Shown here in pieces: positions 24,962 through 32,957 of a stretch of 64,000 nt of DNA (within the stretch, counting starts at the first letter, position 1; each line of letters begins with the position of its first letter). The translations under genes and the position numbers were made by a program. Origin of the DNA: an uncultured Bacteroidales bacterium (lineage in GTDB: Bacteria > Bacteroidota > Bacteroidia > Bacteroidales > Paludibacteraceae); contig CADCEV010000002.1 of NCBI GenBank assembly GCA_902800525.1, positions 159,695 through 223,694 of the forward strand, given 5' to 3'. The notes beneath the pieces are model-generated. The model was not told where the DNA came from, did not search any database, and saw nothing but the letters and a program-made list of their open reading frames with translations.

Positions 24962-25786
24962 TTATTTTAGCCTAAAAAGGCGTTTTGAGTTGTATTTTGT
25001 CGCTTCAATCACCTTTTTAGGGTCAATTTTTAGCACTTCACCCAATTTTTCCGCAACACCCCTCATGAACCGACTTTCGTTCCTTTCGCCGCGATGCGGA
25101 ACGGGTGCCATATAGGGTGCATCCGTCTCCAAAACCAGCCGGTTTATCAGATTCTCTTCACCGATTGCCGCCAACTGTTCGCCCAATTTGCAATTTTTGA
25201 AAGTCAGCACGCCGCCGATGCCCAAATAAAATCCCATCTCCAATATCTGCATCGCCGTCTCCTTGCTCCCGTTGAAGCAATGGAACACGCCCCGTAGAGG
25301 CTTTAATTCGTAATTTTTAATTTTTAATTTTTCATTGGCGGCTTCATGTACGAGCCGCACAATGTCCTCCGTCGCCTCCCGGTTATGCAGTATTACCGGC
25401 AGATCCAGTTCCCTTGCTAACAGCAACTGTCGCCGCAACACCTCTTTTTGTTCCTCTTTGTAGGTCTTGTCCCAATAGTAATCAAGTCCGATCTCGCCTA
25501 TCGCCACCAATTCCTCCCTGTGCGCACGGATTGCCGCTTCCACTTTCGCCAACTCTTCCTCCCAATTCTCCTTCACGTCTTCCGGATGCAGACCCAAAGC
25601 CGGATAGCAATATCCCGGATGCCGGTGACAAACATCCATTACCGTCTCAATGGAAGCCGTGTTCACACCCGGAACGATCATCGCTTCCACGCCTTCTGCC
25701 TTCTGCCGCGCAATCACTTCTTCCCTGTCCGCTGCAAAAGCCTCTTCGTCAATATGACAATGTGTATCTATCATAATATTTTTCAT
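24962..25786 (-). CDS. tatD: TatD-family metal-dependent hydrolase/DNase
   Basis: 274 residues from MKNIMIDTHCHID (ATG at 25786); six more in-frame codons reach another ATG at 25804. The metal site is visible: THCHID, GEIGLDYYWD, LHNREA, FHCFNG and ETDAPYMAP. TatD proteins are TIM-barrel phosphodiesterases with 3'-5' exonuclease activity. An insert NEKLKIKNYELKP (about residues 150-162), encoded by a 35-bp heptamer array, sits before GVFHCF, where relatives have only a short link. It starts 50 bp after the queA stop and probably shares queA's transcript. Confidence 0.92.
   Translation of the reverse strand: MKNIMIDTHCHIDEEAFAADREEVIARQKAEGVEAMIVPGVNTASIETVMDVCHRHPGYCYPALGLHPEDVKENWEEELAKVEAAIRAHREELVAIGEIGLDYYWDKTYKEEQKEVLRRQLLLARELDLPVILHNREATEDIVRLVHEAANEKLKIKNYELKPLRGVFHCFNGSKETAMQILEMGFYLGIGGVLTFKNCKLGEQLAAIGEENLINRLVLETDAPYMAPVPHRGERNESRFMRGVAEKLGEVLKIDPKKVIEATKYNSKRLFRLK
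25302..25336. repeat. 35-bp heptamer array inside tatD
   Basis: TTTAATT, CGTAATT, TTTAATT, TTTAATT, TTTCATT on the plus strand. The gene reads it on the minus strand as EKLKIKNYELK. Confidence 0.85.
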
Positions 25787-25835
25787 TGTGCATTTTTCGC
25801 GCATCTTTGCGCGAACATCAATGATCTATCGTCAA

Positions 25836-27167
25836 TTATTTTGCTCTTGTCAAAATACTGCTGTCTCCATAACTCAGGAACCGGAACTCATGCCCGAGCG
25901 CATACTCATATATCCTTTTCCAGTCTCCATCTACGAAAGCGCTTACCAACAGCAGCAACGTGGATTGCGGTTGATGGAAATTCGTGATCAACTGATCCAC
26001 CACATGAAACTTGTACCCGGGCTTGATCATGATCTGTGTCTCGGCATGCAGCGTCTCCTGTCCCGTTTCCGTCAAATAATCCACAATCGCCTCCAATGCT
26101 TCCTTTGTACTCGGTTCCTTTCCCCCTTGTTCATAAGGCTCGAATTGCCCGACATGAATCGTTTCGATATCCCGATATGTCGATTTCTCGATCTCTCGGA
26201 ACTGTCTTCCGATGAAATACAGGCTCTCCAATGTCCGCATACTCGTCGTTCCCACAGCCACTATCTTTCCCAATTTCGCAATAATATGCTCAATTGTGCT
26301 CTTCGGAACGGCAATGATCTCTGTGTGCATGGTATGCTCGTTGGCATCCGCGGTCTTCACCGGCAGAAAAGTCCCGGCTCCCACATGAAGTGTCACTTCG
26401 TCGGTCTCAATCCCTCGTTTGCGGATATCCTCCAACACCCGCTCCGTAAAATGCAGACCTGCTGTCGGAGCGGCTACCGATCCCTTGATCCGCGAATAAA
26501 CGGTCTGATACGTCTTCAGATCCGACTCCTCGGTCTTCCGGTTCAAATAAGGCGGAATAGGCAATTCTCCTGCGGCATCTAATATCTCTGCGAAAGAAAC
26601 CGTCTCATCGTCCCATTCGAACCGCACGGCATACGTATTCCCCAATACCTCTTCTTTATACACGCGCCAATTCAACTCCCTCCCTTTCAGGGGAGGGCCG
26701 GGGAGAGGCTCTTCTCCTTTCCATTTCTTCGCATTCCCCACCATACATTTCCACACGCATCCTTTCGTGCTACCCAATGACAACTGATAGTCTCTCGGTT
26801 CCAACGGCTCCAGACAGAACACTTCTATCCGAGCTCCGCTTTGTTTATGAAACTCCAGTCGCGCCTGTATCACGCGCGTATTATTATATATAAGGAGTCC
26901 TTCCGGCAGAATATGTTCTCCCACATTATAAAACCGATCCTCCGAAATACTACTTTGTACATTGTCCTTTGTACTTTGTCCTTTCTCCCCTCCTTTCATG
27001 GGTGAAGAGCTCTGCTCGATCGGACTGCCGGTGGCCGTCCGTAGAACATTGTCGGGGGTAGGCCCATAAACCAGTAACTTGCTACTGTCTCTTTCCGCCA
27101 GCGGGTATTTCGCTATCCGTTCATCCGGCAACGGATAATTATAATCAGCTATATAAATAGGTTCCAT
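25836..27167 (-). CDS. queA: S-adenosylmethionine:tRNA ribosyltransferase-isomerase (QueA)
   Basis: 443 residues, longer than the roughly 350-410 I expect. QueA transfers the ribosyl of SAM to preQ1 in tRNA to make epoxyqueuosine. Family signatures: LPDERIAKYPLAERDSSKLL, LIYNNTRVIQARL, IKGSVAAPTAGLHFTE, LHVGAGTFLPVK, GTTSMRTLES and GYKFHVVDQLITNFHQP with SFLS near the end. Four low-complexity inserts read from small repeats: residues about 35-60 (extended GC-rich element), 61-72 (heptamers), 153-164 (GC-rich element, antisense to the gene) and 323-335 (heptamers). The first two fall between KLLVYG and DRFYNV, where relatives have only a short link. Confidence 0.94.
   Translation of the reverse strand: MEPIYIADYNYPLPDERIAKYPLAERDSSKLLVYGPTPDNVLRTATGSPIEQSSSPMKGGEKGQSTKDNVQSSISEDRFYNVGEHILPEGLLIYNNTRVIQARLEFHKQSGARIEVFCLEPLEPRDYQLSLGSTKGCVWKCMVGNAKKWKGEEPLPGPPLKGRELNWRVYKEEVLGNTYAVRFEWDDETVSFAEILDAAGELPIPPYLNRKTEESDLKTYQTVYSRIKGSVAAPTAGLHFTERVLEDIRKRGIETDEVTLHVGAGTFLPVKTADANEHTMHTEIIAVPKSTIEHIIAKLGKIVAVGTTSMRTLESLYFIGRQFREIEKSTYRDIETIHVGQFEPYEQGGKEPSTKEALEAIVDYLTETGQETLHAETQIMIKPGYKFHVVDQLITNFHQPQSTLLLLVSAFVDGDWKRIYEYALGHEFRFLSYGDSSILTRAK
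26164..26198. repeat. 35-bp heptamer array inside queA (TCGATAT family)
   Basis: TCGATAT, CCCGATA, TGTCGAT, TTCTCGA, TCTCTCG. It parallels the intergenic array at 18922-18956 unit by unit. The gene reads REIEKSTYRDIE. Confidence 0.8.
26676..26709 (+). repeat. GC-rich palindromic element, copy 4 (in queA, antisense to the gene)
   Basis: CTCCCTCCCTTTCAGGGGAG then GGCCGGGGAGAGGC. It is on the plus strand while queA is on the minus strand, and is read as EPLPGPPLKGREL. Confidence 0.75.
26952..26986. repeat. 35-bp heptamer array inside queA (ACTTTGT family)
   Basis: ACTTTGT, ACATTGT, CCTTTGT, ACTTTGT, CCTTTCT, directly joined to the extended GC-rich element. The gene reads it as KGQSTKDNVQSS. 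Confidence 0.85.
26985..27064 (+). repeat. Extended GC-rich palindromic element, copy 5 (in queA)
   Basis: It starts like the other copies (CTCCCCTCCTTTCATGGG) and ends like copy 3 (GTCGGGGGTAGGCCC), but about 48 bp (GTGAAGAGCTC...AACATT) separate the halves. It is in frame on the minus strand. Confidence 0.6.
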
Positions 27168-27226
27168 TTTGTTCCTGTATTGTTTCTGTATTGTTAAATG
27201 ATCATTACGTCCTTTTTAACTACCAA

Positions 27227-27270
27227 AAGGGGGTGATAAGGGGGTGATAAGGGGGTGATTACGGGGTGAT
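27227..27270. repeat. Four tandem 11-bp units spanning the stop of the RNA methyltransferase gene
   Basis: AAGGGGGTGAT three times, then TACGGGGTGAT. The minus-strand stop codon of the 27259 gene (27261-27259) lies at the junction of units three and four, so the last residues (RITP) are also repeat-encoded. Confidence 0.85.
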
Positions 27271-28563
27271 TCGCGGTACACTGCTATGCGGCAAAGCCTC
27301 GGAACGCTTGCCGGCAAACAGCTCATACTTGTTAAACTGGCAATCCAGCTCACCGTTCAGCAAACGTATTTTCTTGCTCGGCTTCAGACCGATACATTTC
27401 ATCGCCGCTTCGTTACTGGAGATGATCCAAGCCGTTGCGCCGGTAAACTGATGCTTGAGTGCCGTTCCGATCTTGCCGTACAGCTCCTCCATATCCTTGT
27501 TGCTCGCCAAACGCTCGCCGTAAGGCGGATTGATCATGACAATCTTCTCGCTTTCTACTTTGAGCGAAGTGGTCTTTCTACTTTCTACTTCTCTCAACTC
27601 TAAACTCTCAACTCTCAACTCCTCCATGCGTATCTGCCGCAACTCCACGTCTTTCTGCACTCCGGCGCTCTTCACGTTCTTCATCGCTTGCTGCACGGCG
27701 TAGAAAGAAGCGTCCGAGCCGTAGATCTTGTGCGCAAAATCCCGCTCTTTGCTGTCATCATTATAGATCTCGCTCCATAACTCCTCGTCAAAGTCCGGCC
27801 ATTTCTCAAACCCAAAAGCCTTTCTGAACACACCCGGCGCAATGTTCCGCGCTATCAAAGCCGCCTCGATGGGAATAGTACCCGAACCGCACATCGGGTC
27901 ATACAGGTCGCATTGCCCTTTCCAACCCGCCATCAGCAGCATTCCTGCCGCCAATACCTCGCTGATAGGCGCTTCGGTCGTTGCCACACGGTAACCGCGC
28001 TTGTGCAAACTCTCGCCGCTGCTGTCCAGACTCACCGTCACTTGCTCGTTCGCGATATGCACATTGATCCGTATATCCGGATCTTCGGTGTTCACATTCG
28101 GACGCTTGCCGGTCTTCTCTGTCCAGTAATCCGCTATCGCATCCTTCACGCGGTACGTCACGAACCGGCTGTTCCGCAAACTGTCGCTATACACGGTCGC
28201 ATCAATTGCAAAAGTGCTGTCCTCCGTCATGTACCGCTCCCAATTCACGCGCTTGGCGATCTCATACACCTGGTCCTCCGGCTTCTTGCTTTCTATTTTT
28301 GTCTTTCTACTTTCTACTTTCCTGCTTCTATCAACTTTAATCTTTAAACTCTCAACTCTCACCGGCACGAGCACGCGCAAAGCCGTGCGCAAACACAGGT
28401 TTGCGCGGTAAAGCATCGCCTTGTCGCCCTTGAACGAAACCGCCCGGCGCTCTAACTGCACTTCGTTCGCGCCCAACTCGATCAGTTCCTGCGCCAACAC
28501 TTCTTCCAGACCTTTAAAGGTCTTGGCTACCATTCTGAAATTATGTCTGTCTTCTTTCATCAT
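27259..28563 (-). CDS. THUMP-domain class I RNA methyltransferase (RlmL/YcbY-like)
   Basis: 434 residues. The N-terminal ferredoxin-like/THUMP region (FRMVAKTFKGLEEVLAQELIELGA) is followed by a Rossmann methyltransferase with SAM motif I YDPMCGSGTIPIEAA and catalytic motif IV MINPPYGERLA. This is the N2-guanosine methyltransferase family of E. coli RlmL (23S G2445); the exact target is unproven. Two lysine/serine-rich inserts come from heptamer arrays: about residues 69-92 (LKIKVDRSRKVESRKTKIES) and about 314-330 (LRVESLELREVESRKT). A second Met follows the first, so the start is uncertain by one codon. Confidence 0.88.
   Translation of the reverse strand: MMKEDRHNFRMVAKTFKGLEEVLAQELIELGANEVQLERRAVSFKGDKAMLYRANLCLRTALRVLVPVRVESLKIKVDRSRKVESRKTKIESKKPEDQVYEIAKRVNWERYMTEDSTFAIDATVYSDSLRNSRFVTYRVKDAIADYWTEKTGKRPNVNTEDPDIRINVHIANEQVTVSLDSSGESLHKRGYRVATTEAPISEVLAAGMLLMAGWKGQCDLYDPMCGSGTIPIEAALIARNIAPGVFRKAFGFEKWPDFDEELWSEIYNDDSKERDFAHKIYGSDASFYAVQQAMKNVKSAGVQKDVELRQIRMEELRVESLELREVESRKTTSLKVESEKIVMINPPYGERLASNKDMEELYGKIGTALKHQFTGATAWIISSNEAAMKCIGLKPSKKIRLLNGELDCQFNKYELFAGKRSEALPHSSVPRITP
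27574..27622. repeat. 49-bp heptamer array inside the RNA methyltransferase gene
   Basis: CTTTCTA twice, CTTCTCT, CAACTCT, AAACTCT, CAACTCT, CAACTCC. A partial CTTTCTA copy lies further left at 27551. Two repeat families (CTTTCTA and CAACTCT) are joined. Confidence 0.75.
28289..28358. repeat. 70-bp (ten-unit) heptamer array inside the RNA methyltransferase gene
   Basis: CTTTCTA, TTTTTGT, CTTTCTA, CTTTCTA, CTTTCCT, then GCTTCTA, TCAACTT, TAATCTT, TAAACTC, TCAACTC. It can be read as two abutting 35-bp blocks. Confidence 0.75.
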
Positions 28564-28570
28564 AAACTAT

Positions 28571-28600
28571 TTCAAACCATTTCAAACAACTTCAACCCCC
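28571..28600. repeat. Decamer array upstream of the RNA methyltransferase gene
   Basis: TTCAAACCAT, TTCAAACAAC, TTCAACCCCC, in the 5' leader between the start codon (28563) and the promoter. Confidence 0.5.
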
Positions 28601-28621
28601 TTCTTCCACCCAAATTCCCTG

Positions 28622-28653
28622 CAAAGGTACAACATTTTTCTCACATACGCAAA
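28622..28653 (-). promoter_or_regulatory. Promoter of the RNA methyltransferase gene
   Basis: On the minus strand TTTG (28653-28650), 20 bp, TACCTTTG (28629-28622). The spacer has CGTATGTG and an A-tract. Confidence 0.85.
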
Positions 28654-28809
28654 TATTCCGCTTTATTTTTTTTACGCTCCGCCTAAAACCAACATCTAAA
28701 CCCCAAAAATAGAAGAAAAACAAAACATATTATGTTCTATCATTCTGCTATTAAAAGTGTAATCTATACTTTACAAAAACAAGAAAAAAAGTACTTTTCT
28801 TGACAAAAA

Positions 28810-28841
28810 GTTGCTTGAATAAAAAATTAAGTGTAAATTTG
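28810..28841 (+). promoter_or_regulatory. Promoter of the surface-protein island
   Basis: GTTG (28810-28813, weak -33), 20 bp, TAAATTTG (28834-28841). The first ATG is at 28859, so the leader would be only about 10 nt. Confidence 0.6.
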
Positions 28842-28858
28842 CGAACTTTTTTCGCGCA

Positions 28859-29764
28859 ATGCATATGCAACAGATTAAAAGACATAACCGACGCAATAGA
28901 ATTTTGGTCTTGCTGTTCCTTTTTTCGGGCGGCATGTTGCCAAATGTTTTTTCTGTGTCCGGGGAGAATTTTATCCGGCTCAATGCGGATGTGTCTTACG
29001 CGCGCGATATGTCCCGCGCGAGCGTCGGAGCGCCTTTTATAGAAGAACTGCCGCTTTCACAGGCTATCGAATGGATCGGAAGTGGTCAATACGAATCCCT
29101 CAAATCCTCCAACGGATTGGCGCCGGCTGTCGGCTTCGGCTATCGCTATCAACATAAAGCACTCATCATCGACCTTGGTTTGGGCGTCGAGTATCGCTAT
29201 CGCTTCAACCGGATGTACCCCATTAACGAAGTGCTGTCCGCGGAAACAGATGAGAAAAACTGGGACTTTGAAGCACACTATGCTTGGAAAGAACGCCAAG
29301 GACGGTTGCAGCATCTCGGTATCAACCTGCCCTTCATGGTCGGAGGAGAATGGAGCGGAATATGTGTCCTGGCGGGCGTCAAAGCGAACATCGATGTCTG
29401 GGGAAAAGGATTCGAAAAAGGCTTGACCACCAAATATGGCGTGTATCAGCAAACCAACGACCCGGTTTATATCCGGGACAAACATGGTTTCTTTACCGAT
29501 AAGCCCTATCAGGGGACATCTGTCGCATCGGCGATGCAATGGAATATCCGTGCTTGCCTCGAATTGGGTTACCGCCTGTCCAATGCCCCCAAAGGCAAAA
29601 AAGCCTATAAGCAGACGAATGACCCCCGGTATTATGTGAGCCTCTTTGCGGAATATGGTTTTGTCGGCTCGCAGAATACCTATCTTCCCTTATTGGTCGG
29701 AGCGCGCTTCACAGCCCTGCTGCCGATACCGGAGAAACCGATCTGTAAATGTTTGAAATTCTAA
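28859..29764 (+). CDS. Outer-membrane beta-barrel protein, first gene of the island
   Basis: 301 residues. Signal peptide-like start (RNRILVLLFLFSGGMLPNVFS); ATG at 28859 or 28865. Alternating aromatic/hydrophobic strands (FIRLNADVSYARDM, PAVGFGYRYQHKALIIDLGLGVEYRY, YVSLFAEYGF, LPLLVGARFTALL) fit an 8-10-strand barrel. It resembles the N-terminal barrel of the OmpA protein at 52701 in layout and in its end: LLVGARFTALLPIPEKP here, LLVGVKFAVLFQLNQPKPEKP there. This protein stops where the other continues into its peptidoglycan-binding domain. The next gene's ATG overlaps its stop (TAATG), indicating coupling. Possibly an outer-membrane partner for the adhesins downstream. Confidence 0.75.
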   Translation: MHMQQIKRHNRRNRILVLLFLFSGGMLPNVFSVSGENFIRLNADVSYARDMSRASVGAPFIEELPLSQAIEWIGSGQYESLKSSNGLAPAVGFGYRYQHKALIIDLGLGVEYRYRFNRMYPINEVLSAETDEKNWDFEAHYAWKERQGRLQHLGINLPFMVGGEWSGICVLAGVKANIDVWGKGFEKGLTTKYGVYQQTNDPVYIRDKHGFFTDKPYQGTSVASAMQWNIRACLELGYRLSNAPKGKKAYKQTNDPRYYVSLFAEYGFVGSQNTYLPLLVGARFTALLPIPEKPICKCLKF

Positions 29765-32700
29765 TGAAGAACCGTATATACATATTGCTGTTGATGATAG
29801 GTTGCCTCGCTTGCGTTGCAACCTCATATGCCGCGCCAATCACGATGGCGGATCTGCCGTATTTGTGCGATTTTGAGGATAAATGGGAGAACCGCAATTG
29901 GGTTCTCAATCCCTCCATTGAGACGATTACGACGACAAATGCATGGGCTATCGGTTCTGCTGCTGCCTATACGGGCAAGCAATCGATGTACGTTTCGCAG
30001 GACGGAGGTCGGACGCAGAGTTATGCTTCGACGAACAACGTATTGCTTGCTTACCGCGACATTACCCTGGAGGCGGGCGATTATGATGTGGCGTATGACT
30101 GGATGGGTACCGGTAATGGGGCGAAGGGCTATCTGAAAATTGTTTTTGAGAGTCGTCCCAAAAGTGGATTGAAATGTTTAGGTAACAGCATAGAACCATC
30201 GTGGGTAAGTGACGCTGTTCAACTGATTGGAAATAACACGTCGCTTGTGAATGGTGATGATTGGCGGCATGTGAAAGCACGTGTATCTATTCCGGTATCG
30301 TTATCCGATATGGACGATACGCGTCTTATCTTCGTTTGGGTGAACACCGGTACAACCAAGTCAGATGACTTAACCTCAATCGCCATCGATAATTTCCAGT
30401 TAGCGAAAGCCTCGCCGAATGACTATCCCGAGAACATCCACGTGACGACCTATTTGGGCACAACAACGGTGACGTGGGACGGTAGTTCGGAGCGTTATGA
30501 GGTGATGTACCGCCAGCGTGGCAAGAACGAATTCGAGTCTGATGATGCAACCGGAAACAGCGTGACGCTTCATAACGTGGAGTACGGCGCGTATGAATTC
30601 TGGATCTGCGGTATCAACGGCGAGGACAAGACGATCTATACTGTTTTTCCGACTGTCTATTTGTACGAGACCGATTGTTTTGATGCGCTGAATATGTATA
30701 ACGCAGAGTTTGAGTACGGCGGTTGGAAATATCTGCGCACGACGGGTTTGGAGAAGACGATAAAGGGCACGGAGCGTGTCGATTACGGTCCGCAGGACGT
30801 GCGAAGCCGTCATACAACGCATTTTGACCGGACGGAAGTGGATCCTCGAACGGTGATCAAACAGGGCAACGACACCATTGCTTGTCTCAAGACCGTTCCT
30901 AACGGCGAGTTCGGTTCGGTGCGTTTGGGCAACTGGGCAACGGGCAGCGAGTATGAGTCGATGACTTTCCATTACACGGTAGAGTCCAGTTCGATGGCCG
31001 TATTGTTGATTCATTATGCGATGGTATTGGAAAATCCGGACCATAGCGCAGAGAGTCAGCCTCGTTTCACGCTGGATGTGTTGGACGAAGATACGGTGCC
31101 GATAGACACCAAATGCGCGAGTGTAGATTTCCACGCGCCGGCTCCCAAGGAATGGGAAGATCCGGAAGTGAAGGCGTTATGGCATGTCAATAACTGGGTA
31201 GGTAATGCAAGCGGTTCTTCCTCCAACAGCCATGTCATTAACTGGCAGGATTGGAAGACGATTGGTATCAGTGTGGAGGATTATGTAGGTAAGACGCTGA
31301 CGATCAAACTGACTTCGTACGATTGCGATCAGGGCGGGCACTTCGGTTATGCTTATTTTATGCTGAACTGCGTTCGCAGCGATGTGGACGGTCTGCCGTG
31401 GGGTGAGTTCTCAACGACGCGTATGTTCACTGCGCCGGAAGGTTTTGACTATGCATGGTTTGATAGACGTGATACGGAATTCAAAGATACGATAAACAAC
31501 ACGGATGAAAGGTATTCTCCGTATATTGCGGAGGGCGGTCGGTATCTCTATGTGCAGGAGAGTGATACGAATACCTATATGTGCCATGTGACGTATCCGA
31601 CGAATGCGGAATGCGGTTATTGGTTCGACGCGAGCGGCAAACCGCATACTCCAAAGGCGGAGTTGAAACTGCAATGGGAGCCGAAAGACTGCGAGAACGG
31701 TTACCGTTATTGGAACCGCTGCCATGTGCTGCTGACGAACCAGTTGACGGGAGAGGAAGAGCACCGGTATGACAAACAATTAGATAACTGCTTTATCATT
31801 TTACCGGATGGTACGGAGGAGGCAATCGGTTATGATGACGAGGGCGTGTTTGTACCGATGGACCAAGAGGGCGGTACGGTTCGTTACGGCATACGAACCG
31901 TTATCTACGTCAACGACGAGTTGTTTGAAGACACGGAATGGTATGAACTGAAAATACCGGCCATCGGTCCACTGGAGACGCATCTCTATGACTCTGTTTG
32001 CAAGGGTCAGTCGGTTATTTTCCCCGAGAACTCGCGCTACAAACGCTCGGAACCGGGTATCTATTACGACTCGCTCTACTCGCTCGTGACGGGATGCGAC
32101 AGCGTGGTAATGCTCCATCTCTTTGTGCATCAGCCTATAGAGGTGACGGTCTTTGATACCATCTGCCCGGGAAGCACTTACACTTTTGCCGGAAAGGATT
32201 GCACCCTGCCCGGCGTCTATAAAGGACTCTTTACCAGCGAGGTAACCCACTGTGACAGCCTCGTGACGCTCCAACTTCATGTGGCGCCAACCCCCTCGGT
32301 GAAACTCCTTTCCGAACAACTCTGCTCCGACGCGCCGCTAACGTATATCCTCACGGACGGATTCTATGTGGACAGTATGCGTATCCGGATAGAAGACCGA
32401 CTGGACACTTGCGCGTACATGCGCAGAGACGATGCACAGATGCTGATTAACCTTAGAAACAAAGATATAGGCACGCATACTTCTATCGTCCAATGGACCA
32501 TGCCTTGGTGTGAAACCGTCTGGACCGATACCCTCAGTTTCGGCGTCAGCCTCTCTTCCAACGTCGTGGAACTGCACTTCGAAGACATGCTGGTGTTCTA
32601 TAGCGCGGACTATAACGGCGGTCTGGAGGTCGTTTCCTATCAATGGTATCGCAACGGAGAACTCATACCCGGAGCTACCAAATCGTATTACCAGGAGGAC

Positions 32701-32907
32701 GGACTCGATGTCAATGCGGAATATACGATCCGGGTAACGCTTGCCGATGGTTCGGAAACGTGGGTATGTCCTTTTGTGCCGGCTACGCTGGATGTGGAAC
32801 TGCTTGGCCCGCCGGATAGGCAAACTTACAAAGTGCTCCGGAACGGACAACTCACCATCGTCTGTCACGGACGCGGATATGACCTCTTGGGCAGACCGGT
32901 AAAATGA
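29764..32907 (+). CDS. Secreted adhesin-like protein A (jelly-roll + Fn3 + GCDS modules)
   Basis: 1047 residues from the ATG at 29764, which overlaps the previous stop; the in-frame ATG at 29749 would lengthen it by five residues. Signal peptide MKNRIYILLLMIGCLACVATSYA. A jelly-roll, choice-of-anchor-J-like domain follows (YLCDFEDKWENRNWVL...WAIGSAAAYTGKQSMYVS), then an Fn3-like segment, a second beta domain, two Cys-containing GCDS modules (SLVTGCDSVVMLHLFV, THCDSLVTLQLHV), an Ig-like segment (SYQWYRNGELIPGATKS), and the C-terminal motif KVLRNGQLTIVCHGRGYD. It is paralogous over its whole length to the next gene. Expected to be exported across the outer membrane; ligand unknown. Confidence 0.78.
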   Translation: MKNRIYILLLMIGCLACVATSYAAPITMADLPYLCDFEDKWENRNWVLNPSIETITTTNAWAIGSAAAYTGKQSMYVSQDGGRTQSYASTNNVLLAYRDITLEAGDYDVAYDWMGTGNGAKGYLKIVFESRPKSGLKCLGNSIEPSWVSDAVQLIGNNTSLVNGDDWRHVKARVSIPVSLSDMDDTRLIFVWVNTGTTKSDDLTSIAIDNFQLAKASPNDYPENIHVTTYLGTTTVTWDGSSERYEVMYRQRGKNEFESDDATGNSVTLHNVEYGAYEFWICGINGEDKTIYTVFPTVYLYETDCFDALNMYNAEFEYGGWKYLRTTGLEKTIKGTERVDYGPQDVRSRHTTHFDRTEVDPRTVIKQGNDTIACLKTVPNGEFGSVRLGNWATGSEYESMTFHYTVESSSMAVLLIHYAMVLENPDHSAESQPRFTLDVLDEDTVPIDTKCASVDFHAPAPKEWEDPEVKALWHVNNWVGNASGSSSNSHVINWQDWKTIGISVEDYVGKTLTIKLTSYDCDQGGHFGYAYFMLNCVRSDVDGLPWGEFSTTRMFTAPEGFDYAWFDRRDTEFKDTINNTDERYSPYIAEGGRYLYVQESDTNTYMCHVTYPTNAECGYWFDASGKPHTPKAELKLQWEPKDCENGYRYWNRCHVLLTNQLTGEEEHRYDKQLDNCFIILPDGTEEAIGYDDEGVFVPMDQEGGTVRYGIRTVIYVNDELFEDTEWYELKIPAIGPLETHLYDSVCKGQSVIFPENSRYKRSEPGIYYDSLYSLVTGCDSVVMLHLFVHQPIEVTVFDTICPGSTYTFAGKDCTLPGVYKGLFTSEVTHCDSLVTLQLHVAPTPSVKLLSEQLCSDAPLTYILTDGFYVDSMRIRIEDRLDTCAYMRRDDAQMLINLRNKDIGTHTSIVQWTMPWCETVWTDTLSFGVSLSSNVVELHFEDMLVFYSADYNGGLEVVSYQWYRNGELIPGATKSYYQEDGLDVNAEYTIRVTLADGSETWVCPFVPATLDVELLGPPDRQTYKVLRNGQLTIVCHGRGYDLLGRPVK

Positions 32908-32957
32908 AAGAATTAGTTGTTAAAAGGTTAATTAGTGAACAAAAAACTGAACCCCGA

